A stretch of DNA of 8,485 nt, taken from contig SKPY01000185.1 of the NCBI GenBank assembly GCA_007119305.1, positions 1 to 8,485 on the forward strand, read 5' to 3'. Within the stretch, counting starts at the first letter, position 1. The number at the start of each line of letters is the position of its first letter. Source of the stretch: Nitriliruptorales bacterium (GTDB lineage: Bacteria; Actinomycetota; Nitriliruptoria; Euzebyales; Egibacteraceae). Positions 1 through 7,108 of the stretch are shown piece after piece. The translations under genes and the position numbers were made by a program. The notes under the pieces were generated by a model. The model was not told where the DNA came from. It was given only the letters and a program-made list of their open reading frames with translations, and did not search any database.

Positions 1-1142
1 GCCAGCAGCGGGTCGTAGTGGACGCTCACCTCGTCTCCCGCCCGCACGCCCGCGTCCCAGCGGACGCCTCCGGCCGGATCGAACACGTCGAGCGTGCCTG
101 CAGCCGGCAGGAAGTCCGCTGCGGGGTCCTCGGCGTACAGCCGGGCCTCGATCGCGTGCGCGGACCGGCGCAGGTCGGACTGCGCGAACGGCAGCGGCTC
201 CCCGCGGGCGACGAGCAGCTGCAGGCGCACCAGATCGAGCGGCTCCGCACCCACGCGCCATGCGAGCTCGGTGACGGGATGCTCCACCTGCAGTCGGGTG
301 TTGACCTCGAGGAAGTAGAAGGCCCCGTCCGGAGCGAGGATGAACTCGACGGTCCCTGCGTTCGTGTAGCCGAGCGCCCGCCCGGCGGCCACGGCGGCGT
401 CGCCGAGCTCCTTGCGCAGCCCCTCGTCGACCGCCGGCGACGGTGACTCCTCGATGACCTTCTGATGCCGTCGCTGGATCGAGCACTCACGCTCACCGAG
501 GTGGACGACCGTGCCGTGGACATCGCCGACGATCTGCACCTCGACGTGGCGGGGACGGGCAAGATAGGGCTCGACGAACACCGCCTCGTCGCCGAAGGCC
601 GCGGCGGATTCGCGCCGGGCGGCCGCGACGGCAGCATCGAGGTCAGCGGGCGCGGTGACGATCCGCATCCCCTTGCCGCCGCCTCCGGCGACGGCCTTGA
701 CGAGCACGGGGTAGGCGTCCTCGGGCACGGCTGCGGGGTCGAAAACCTCGAGGACGGGCACGCCCGCCTCGCGCATGAGCGCCTTGGCGCGCAGCTTGTC
801 GCCCATCGCCGCGATGGCCTCGGGGGACGGCCCCACGAAGGCGATCCCCGCGTCGTTGCAGGCGCGGGCAAAGTCCGCGTTCTCGGCCAGGAAGCCGTAC
901 CCGGGGTGGAGCGCGTCGGCGCCGGTGCGACGCGCCGCCTCGATCAGCGCCTCCACGCGCAGGTACGACTCGGCCGGGGTCAGCCCGCCCAGGAGTATCG
1001 CCTCGTCGGCCTCCTCGACGTGCAGCGCGCGCCGGTCCGCGGCGCTGTAGACAGCGACCGTCGTGAGGCCCATCGCAGCGGCAGTGCGCAGCACGCGGCA
1101 CGCGATCTCCCCCCGGTTCGCCACGAGCAGCCGTGTGACCAT
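1..1142 (-). CDS. Acyl-CoA carboxylase biotin carboxylase subunit (partial, 3' end outside window)
   Basis: Catalyses ATP- and bicarbonate-dependent carboxylation of biotin, the first half-reaction of an acyl-CoA carboxylase, in the cytoplasm. The reading frame from ATG at 1142 is open for 380 codons to the left edge and includes no stop. Visible landmarks: N-terminal LLVANRGEIACRV (about residues 5-17), HPGYGFLAEN (79-88), the ATP-grasp glycine loop GGGGKGMR (153-160), ERECSIQRRHQKVIEESPSP (217-236) and the catalytic stretch EVNTRLQVEHPVTE (279-292), in which E279, N281, R283 and E287 match the conserved active-site residues of E. coli AccC. The biotin carboxylase C-terminal domain begins near 325 and the protein is cut at YDPLL (376-380). 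A C-terminal biotin carrier domain (EAMKM motif) is expected in this family (about 650-670 residues) but lies outside the window. It is the second gene of an operon with the carboxyltransferase, 8 bases downstream of its stop. The acyl-CoA substrate cannot be read from this subunit. A symbol such as accA2 would be a guess. Confidence 0.95.
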   Translation of the reverse strand, partial: MVTRLLVANRGEIACRVLRTAAAMGLTTVAVYSAADRRALHVEEADEAILLGGLTPAESYLRVEALIEAARRTGADALHPGYGFLAENADFARACNDAGIAFVGPSPEAIAAMGDKLRAKALMREAGVPVLEVFDPAAVPEDAYPVLVKAVAGGGGKGMRIVTAPADLDAAVAAARRESAAAFGDEAVFVEPYLARPRHVEVQIVGDVHGTVVHLGERECSIQRRHQKVIEESPSPAVDEGLRKELGDAAVAAGRALGYTNAGTVEFILAPDGAFYFLEVNTRLQVEHPVTELAWRVGAEPLDLVRLQLLVARGEPLPFAQSDLRRSAHAIEARLYAEDPAADFLPAAGTLDVFDPAGGVRWDAGVRAGDEVSVHYDPLL

Positions 1143-1146
1143 GCGA

Positions 1147-1152
1147 CCCCTC
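1147..1152 (-). promoter_or_regulatory. Ribosome binding site of the biotin carboxylase gene
   Basis: GAGGGG on the minus strand lies 4 bases before the ATG at 1142 and overlaps the TGA stop of the carboxyltransferase gene. It supports this start and suggests coupled translation of the two subunits, which must assemble together. Confidence 0.6.
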
Positions 1153-2758
1153 ACATCCGGAAGACGCCGTAGCCCGGCGTGCCCACGACCTCGTTCGAAT
1201 GGACGGCCGACAGCGCCAGACCGAGCACGGTGCGGGTGTCGCGTGGGTCGATGATCCCGTCGTCCCACAGCCGGGCGGTGGCGTAGAACGCCGTCGACTG
1301 CCCGCTGATCTGCGCCTCGAAGTCGGCTTGGAGCGCGTCCGCGCCCGCCTTGAACTCTGGGTCGTCCACGTCCTGGCCCTGCTGGGCGGCGCGCTGCTCC
1401 ATCACGATGCGCATGACGCCTGCGAGCTGCGCCGGCCCCATGACCGCGATGCGGTGGTTCGGCCAGGTGAACAGGAAGCGGGGGTTGTAGGCGCGACCGC
1501 ACATGCCGTAGTTGCCGGCCCCGTAGCTCGCGCCGATCATGACCGTGAGGTGGGGCACACCGGAGTTCGCGACCGCGTTGATGAGCTTCGCGCCGTCCTT
1601 GATGATCCCGCCCTGCTCGTAGGCGGTGCCCACCATGAACCCGGTGATGTTCTGCAGGAAGATCAGCGGGGTGTCGGTCTGGTTGCACAGCTGGATGAAC
1701 TGCGCGCCCTTGCCGGACTCCTCGCTGAACAGGATGCCGTTGTTGCCGAGGATGCCGACGGGGAACCCGTGGACGGCGGCCCAGCCGGTCACGAGCTGGG
1801 TACCGTAGCGGGGCTTGAACTCCTCGAAGCGGCTGCCGTCGGTGACGCGCGCGATCACCTCCCGCACGTCGAATGGCACGCGCACGTCGACCGCGCCGAT
1901 GCCGAGCAGCTCCTCGGGATCGTGCACGGGCTCGTCAACCGGCAGCGACGGGCCGGGGCCGCGCTTGCGCCAGTTGAGGTGCGCCACGATCTCCCGGCCG
2001 ATGCGGAGCGCATCCACCTCGTCCTCGGCGAGGTAGTCGCCGACACCAGAGACCGCGGTGTGCATCTCCGCCCCGCCGAGCGCTTCCTCGTCGGCCACCT
2101 CGCCGGTGGCCATCTTCACGAGCGGCGGACCGCCGAGGTAGACGCGGGCCTGCTGCTTGACGAGCACCGCGTAGTCGCTCATGCCCGGCACGTAGGCGCC
2201 GCCGGCCGTCGAGGGGCCGAACACGAGGGCGATGGTGGGGATACCCGCCGCTGACAGCTGTGTGAGGTTGCGGAACGTCTCGCCGCCCGGAACGAAGATC
2301 TCGGCCTGCCGGGGCAGGTCTGCGCCCGCGGACTCGGTGAGGGTGACGAGCGGCAGGCGGTTCTCCCGCGCGATCTGCATCGCCCGCAGGGTGCGCTGCA
2401 ACCCGAAGGGGTTCGTGGCGCCGCCCTTCACGGTCGGGTCGCTGGCCTGGATGACGCACTCCACGCCGCTGATCACCCCGATGGCCGAGACCCCGCTGCC
2501 GCCGACGTGGTACTCGGTGCCGTACGCCGTCAGGCTCGAGAGCTCGAGCACGGGGGTGTCGCGGTCCACGAGCAGCTCGACGCGCTCGCGGGGCAGCAGC
2601 CGCCCGCGCTCCCGGTGGCGGGCGACGTACTTGTCGCCTCCGCCCGCCCGGGCAGCGGCCTGCGCCTGCTCCAGCTCGGCCAGCAGCTCGAGCATGCCGG
2701 CGCGGTTGGCGCGGTAGTCCTCGCTGGCTGGATCGACCCGGCTCGGCAGCACTGGCAT
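1151..2758 (-). CDS. Acyl-CoA carboxylase carboxyltransferase (beta) subunit, AccD2/MCC-beta-like
   Basis: Transfers the carboxyl group from carboxybiotin to an acyl-CoA. The 535-residue length is typical of methylcrotonyl-CoA-carboxylase-type beta subunits. The N-terminal crotonase-fold half carries RHRERGRLLPRERVELLVD (47-65), SDPTVKGGATNP (106-117) and the oxyanion-hole region TAGGAYVPGMSDY (184-196), followed by LGGPPLVKMATGE (208-220). The C-terminal half carries ITGFMVGTAYEQGG (371-384), the second oxyanion-hole region GASYGAGNYGMCGRAY (409-424), the DPRDTRTVLG motif (504-513) and ends in GVFRM. Classical MCC has VDSGGANLPRQ-type sequence near residue 140; here it is TESAGADLPRQAEIF followed by a PGGETFRNL stretch, which I remember from mycobacterial AccD2-like proteins. 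Substrate is therefore unassigned: methylcrotonyl-, geranyl-, propionyl- or another acyl-CoA. The ATG at 2758 is forced because an in-frame TAG lies 9 bases upstream. No convincing Shine-Dalgarno is present, which fits a leaderless message. First gene of the operon, divergent from a TetR gene. Confidence 0.93.
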   Translation of the reverse strand: MPVLPSRVDPASEDYRANRAGMLELLAELEQAQAAARAGGGDKYVARHRERGRLLPRERVELLVDRDTPVLELSSLTAYGTEYHVGGSGVSAIGVISGVECVIQASDPTVKGGATNPFGLQRTLRAMQIARENRLPLVTLTESAGADLPRQAEIFVPGGETFRNLTQLSAAGIPTIALVFGPSTAGGAYVPGMSDYAVLVKQQARVYLGGPPLVKMATGEVADEEALGGAEMHTAVSGVGDYLAEDEVDALRIGREIVAHLNWRKRGPGPSLPVDEPVHDPEELLGIGAVDVRVPFDVREVIARVTDGSRFEEFKPRYGTQLVTGWAAVHGFPVGILGNNGILFSEESGKGAQFIQLCNQTDTPLIFLQNITGFMVGTAYEQGGIIKDGAKLINAVANSGVPHLTVMIGASYGAGNYGMCGRAYNPRFLFTWPNHRIAVMGPAQLAGVMRIVMEQRAAQQGQDVDDPEFKAGADALQADFEAQISGQSTAFYATARLWDDGIIDPRDTRTVLGLALSAVHSNEVVGTPGYGVFRM

Positions 2759-2764
2759 GGGGGC

Positions 2765-2770
2765 AGCCTA
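2765..2770 (-). promoter_or_regulatory. Candidate -10 box for a leaderless carboxylase operon transcript
   Basis: TAGGCT on the minus strand fits the actinobacterial TANNNT -10 consensus and ends 6 bases before the ATG at 2758, so transcription would begin at or next to the start codon. The absence of a Shine-Dalgarno between it and the ATG agrees with a leaderless message, which is common in Actinomycetota. No good -35 hexamer is visible 16-19 bases upstream, so this is an inference from one short motif. Confidence 0.35.
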
Positions 2771-2795
2771 GCGCATCTTCGTGGGGCGAGCCGAC

Positions 2796-2806
2796 ACTTC
2801 CGAAGT
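2796..2806. promoter_or_regulatory. 11-bp palindrome, candidate TetR operator
   Basis: ACTTC-C-GAAGT is a perfect inverted repeat with 5-base arms around a single centre base, lying in the 115-bp region between the divergent carboxylase and tetR genes. It is centred 31 bases upstream of the TAGGCT hexamer's proximal edge, so a bound repressor would cover the -35 zone of the carboxylase promoter. TetR proteins commonly bind palindromes in such divergent regions. Symmetry does not extend beyond the 11 bases apart from one G/C pair (2793/2809), shorter than most TetR operators. Candidate only. Confidence 0.35.
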
Positions 2807-2863
2807 TCCCTTCATCACCCGTTCACCAAGTGCAGCAAGGATTGTGGCGCCATGCTCGCGCTT

Positions 2864-2867
2864 GGAG
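2864..2867 (+). promoter_or_regulatory. Ribosome binding site that decides the tetR start
   Basis: GGAG sits 6 bases before ATG 2874. The alternative in-frame ATG at 2889 and the upstream GTG at 2781 lack a comparable site, so this motif favours 2874. Confidence 0.55.
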
Positions 2868-2873
2868 ACGGCT

Positions 2874-3512
2874 ATGATCGGCAGTGACATGAAGGAAGCT
2901 TCGGCTACGCTCGCTGGCCGCAGCGAGCGCGGACGAGCCACACGCGAAGCCCTGCTCGACGCGGGCGAACGCCTGCTGGCGTGGCAGGGCCTCGAAGGGA
3001 TGACGTCGACCGCCGTGGCGGCGGAGGCGGGCGTAGCCACCGGGACGTTCTACGGCTACTTCCCGGACAAGCACGCGTTGCTCGCCGCGCTCTTCGCCCG
3101 ACGCCTCGACGACGTGGTCGCGCGGGTCGAGCGCGTGCTCACGAGCGATCGACTGCTCGACGACGGCCTCGAGGCCACGCTGCGTCTGGCCGTCGAGGTC
3201 GTCCTCGCGGGCTACCGGGCCCATGCCCACGTGCTGCGTGCGGCGCTTGCTCGGGTGGCCCTGCGCGACGACCTGCGCGCGATCTATTGGGAGCGCCACG
3301 CCCGCGCCGTCGCCGTCGTGGAGCGGTTCGTGGCGCGCGGGCAACGCGCCCGCATGGTGCGCGACGCGGACCCGTCGCTGCTCGCGCACACCGTGCTCGT
3401 CGTCACGCAGAGCCTGAACCATCCGGTGCTGCTCTCCGGCGACGTCGACCTCGCGGCCGGCGTCGAGGCGGAGATCGCGTGGTTGCTCAACGCGCTGCTC
3501 GACCGCCGGTAG
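2874..3512 (+). CDS. TetR/AcrR-family transcriptional regulator
   Basis: DNA-binding repressor of 212 residues, the usual size of the family. The N-terminal helix-turn-helix domain spans roughly residues 18-66: RATREALLDAGERLLAWQGLEG, then TAVAAEAGVATGTFYGYFPDK (46-66), where the recognition-helix signature G-TFY-YF-DK is characteristic of TetR proteins. The remaining 145 residues form an all-alpha, poorly conserved ligand-binding and dimerisation domain rich in Leu, Ala, Arg and Val, whose ligand cannot be read from sequence. The chosen ATG at 2874 has a GGAG site 6 bases upstream; ATG 2889 is possible. An upstream in-frame GTG at 2781 would add 31 low-complexity residues lying in the intergenic control region and is unlikely. 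The gene is divergent from the acyl-CoA carboxylase operon, so it most likely controls that operon and itself, perhaps sensing an acyl-CoA (inference). It ends 3 bases from the convergent MFS gene. Confidence 0.93.
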   Translation: MIGSDMKEASATLAGRSERGRATREALLDAGERLLAWQGLEGMTSTAVAAEAGVATGTFYGYFPDKHALLAALFARRLDDVVARVERVLTSDRLLDDGLEATLRLAVEVVLAGYRAHAHVLRAALARVALRDDLRAIYWERHARAVAVVERFVARGQRARMVRDADPSLLAHTVLVVTQSLNHPVLLSGDVDLAAGVEAEIAWLLNALLDRR

Positions 3513-3515
3513 CTG

Positions 3516-4817
3516 CTACTCCGGGGCCGACTCCTCGAGCTCCAGGCCGCGCGTCTCCGGCAGGCGAGCGAACAGCAGCGCACTGGCGAGGACCGGGAGG
3601 CTCACCACGAGCGCGGCGTTGTGGAAGCCGGTGAGGAGATCGGCCGAGACACCGAAGACCAGCAGACCGGTCACCGCGCCGAGCACCCCGGCCACGGTCA
3701 GCCACCCCGCAGCGGTCGCCCGCACCGACGTGGGGAACAGCTCGGCGCCGAGGGCGGAGGCCGCCGGCGCGAACGCCGACGCGCCGAAGACCCCGATGAG
3801 GTAGCCGACGATCGCGCCGACCTCCGTGCCGCTGTAGGTGCTCGCGATGCCCGCGGCCACGAGCGCCTGCCCGAGCCCGGCGGTGAGCCGCCGTCCGACG
3901 CGGTCGGCGGCGAAGCGGCCGACGAGCAGCCCCGACAGCCCGATCGGGGCGGCGAACGCCGCGATGAGCCCGATGAACTGCGGCGGCATCCCGAGCACGT
4001 TCTCCGCGTAGACGAACAGGTAGCTGTTCAGGGGGCCGGTGCCGAAGGCGAGCGCGAAGGTCACCACGGCGAGCACGCCGAGCCGGATGCGCAGGTTACC
4101 GGCGAACACCCTGAGGACCGGCAGCCGCGCACGGATGCGACCCCGGACGACCGCGGCGTGCGTGACCTGGAAGCGCTCCGGCTCCTCGAGCGCGCGCGCC
4201 GCCACCGGCACGAGGACGAGGGCGACGCCGGCGAGCAGGAACAGCGTCTGGTAGCCGAGCGCCTCCCCGAAGATGCCGCGCAGCACGGCGGGCACGCCGG
4301 CACCCACCCCGTAGCCGCCGGCCACGAGCACCATCGCCTTGGCCCGGTGCGCGGTGGACGTCTCCTCGGCGACGATGACCCCTGCGACCACGTTGGTCGC
4401 CGACAGCAGCGGGCGTGCCAGGGCGAACGCCGCCACGAACCACCAGTAGCCCGGCGCCGCCGAGGCGAGGACGGTCAGCCCGAGCCCGATGGTGCACACC
4501 GTGAGCACGATGCGCTTGCGCCCCAGGGCGTCGGCGGAGGCGGACAGCGGCAGGCTGGCGAGCGACGACAGGCGGATGATCGCGAGCCCGATGCCGAGCA
4601 CGGTGCCCGAGAGCCCCGCCTGCTCGGCGACGCTCGTGCCACCGGTGACCTCGCCGAAGGCGCGTGCGACGTCCCCGAGTGCGGTCAGCGGCGCGAACTG
4701 GGCGAAGCCGGAGGCCACGGACAACCCAGCGGCGGCAAGCACGGCGGGATGCCGCCATGCGTGCAGGCGCGGCTGGGCCAGTCCCTCCGGCGCGGAGGGC
4801 TCGGGACTGCTCGTCAC
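3516..4817 (-). CDS. Major facilitator superfamily (MFS) transporter
   Basis: Integral membrane secondary transporter of 433 residues with about 12 predicted hydrophobic helices, the normal MFS size and topology. The MFS motif A appears in the loop between helices 2 and 3 as DALGRKR (96-102) and again in the second half as DRVGRR (305-310). ELFPTSVRAT (359-368) and the C-terminal PETRGLELEE (420-429) resemble the sugar-porter and metabolite:H+ symporter branches, whose equivalents are PET(K/R)G-type ends. Substrate is not determinable. The start is placed at GTG 4817, which has GGAG 6 bases upstream; the frame also permits GTG 4865, adding 16 Pro/Arg-rich residues, but that codon has no ribosome binding site and overlaps a candidate -10 box. 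The N-terminal 20 or so residues are a hydrophilic Pro/Ser/Glu tail. The gene is divergent from glgX, so a sugar or osmolyte substrate is conceivable, but it is also convergent with tetR and could be unrelated to both. Confidence 0.9.
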   Translation of the reverse strand: MTSSPEPSAPEGLAQPRLHAWRHPAVLAAAGLSVASGFAQFAPLTALGDVARAFGEVTGGTSVAEQAGLSGTVLGIGLAIIRLSSLASLPLSASADALGRKRIVLTVCTIGLGLTVLASAAPGYWWFVAAFALARPLLSATNVVAGVIVAEETSTAHRAKAMVLVAGGYGVGAGVPAVLRGIFGEALGYQTLFLLAGVALVLVPVAARALEEPERFQVTHAAVVRGRIRARLPVLRVFAGNLRIRLGVLAVVTFALAFGTGPLNSYLFVYAENVLGMPPQFIGLIAAFAAPIGLSGLLVGRFAADRVGRRLTAGLGQALVAAGIASTYSGTEVGAIVGYLIGVFGASAFAPAASALGAELFPTSVRATAAGWLTVAGVLGAVTGLLVFGVSADLLTGFHNAALVVSLPVLASALLFARLPETRGLELEESAPE

Positions 4818-4823
4818 CTGTGT

Positions 4824-4827
4824 CTCC
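4824..4827 (-). promoter_or_regulatory. Ribosome binding site that decides the MFS start
   Basis: GGAG on the minus strand, 6 bases upstream of GTG 4817. The further upstream GTG at 4865 has no purine-rich element at suitable distance, so this motif is the main reason for the shorter gene model. Confidence 0.55.
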
Positions 4828-4863
4828 GGGGCTGGGCGCGCTGGCCGGGTCGGCCGGAGTAGC

Positions 4864-4891
4864 ACTGTACGACGTCAGGGGTTAACGTCAC
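4864..4891 (-). promoter_or_regulatory. Candidate sigma70-type promoter of the MFS gene
   Basis: On the minus strand GTGACG (4891-4886, 4 of 6 to TTGACA) is followed after 16 bases by TACAGT (4869-4864, 4 of 6 to TATAAT and matching TANNNT). Transcription would start near 4857, giving a leader of about 40 bases to GTG 4817 and excluding the GTG at 4865 as start. Spacing and both hexamers are reasonable but not strong. Confidence 0.4.
4872..4890. repeat. Direct repeat ACGTCA x2 within the MFS promoter
   Basis: ACGTCA occurs at 4872-4877 and 4885-4890, a 13-bp repeat interval. The first copy falls in the spacer and the second overlaps the -35 hexamer of the candidate minus-strand promoter. Two short palindromes, GACGTC (4871-4876) and GTTAAC (4881-4886), lie in the same stretch. 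This could be a regulator site, but six-base repeats also arise by chance in GC-rich DNA. Confidence 0.25.
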
Positions 4892-4900
4892 CGCGCGATT

Positions 4901-4916
4901 GGAGACGTATGCCTCC
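4901..4916. promoter_or_regulatory. Imperfect 16-bp palindrome upstream of glgX
   Basis: GGAGACGTATGCCTCC is a dyad in which six of eight base pairs are symmetric (outer GGAG/CTCC arms perfect). It ends 23 bases before the glgX ATG, in the region shared with the divergent MFS gene, a position where a bound repressor could block glgX transcription. No convincing -10/-35 pair for glgX was found in this region. TTAACG at 4882-4887 is a weak -35 candidate without a matching -10. Confidence 0.25.
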
Positions 4917-4929
4917 GACAGCACGCGAC

Positions 4930-4935
4930 AAGGGG
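4930..4935 (+). promoter_or_regulatory. Ribosome binding site of glgX
   Basis: AAGGGG lies 4 bases before ATG 4940. In this frame a TAA at 4883-4885 closes the upstream region and there is no ATG, GTG or TTG between it and 4940, so 4940 is the first possible start (a GTG follows directly at 4943). Confidence 0.55.
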
Positions 4936-4939
4936 CAAG

Positions 4940-7088
<2,149 letters not shown>

Positions 7089-7108
<20 letters not shown>

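Noticed and set aside
26..1172. Open frames 26-871 and 643-1101 on the minus strand and 465-1172 on the plus strand
   Set aside because: They are out-of-frame or antisense shadows of the biotin carboxylase, which itself is open through the left edge in the frame of 1142 and carries all the family motifs.
1199..2254. 351-residue plus-strand open frame
   Set aside because: Antisense to the carboxyltransferase gene. Its His/Asp/Val/Glu/Ala-rich composition is the mirror of a high-GC3 gene and no family motif is present.
2781..2873. N-terminal extension of the TetR gene from GTG 2781
   Set aside because: The added residues have no TetR similarity, would cover the divergent control region, and ATG 2874 has a well-placed GGAG.
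3621..4862. 413-residue plus-strand open frame
   Set aside because: Antisense to the MFS gene. It is dominated by Arg, Glu, Gly, His and Asp, typical of the reverse complement of Ala/Leu/Val/Gly-rich membrane codons.
2759..4939. A possible novel multi-gene system linking carboxylase, TetR, MFS and trehalose genes
   Set aside because: Each module belongs to a well-known family with intact standard motifs, and gene orientation splits them into separate transcripts. There is no sequence evidence that they act as one system.
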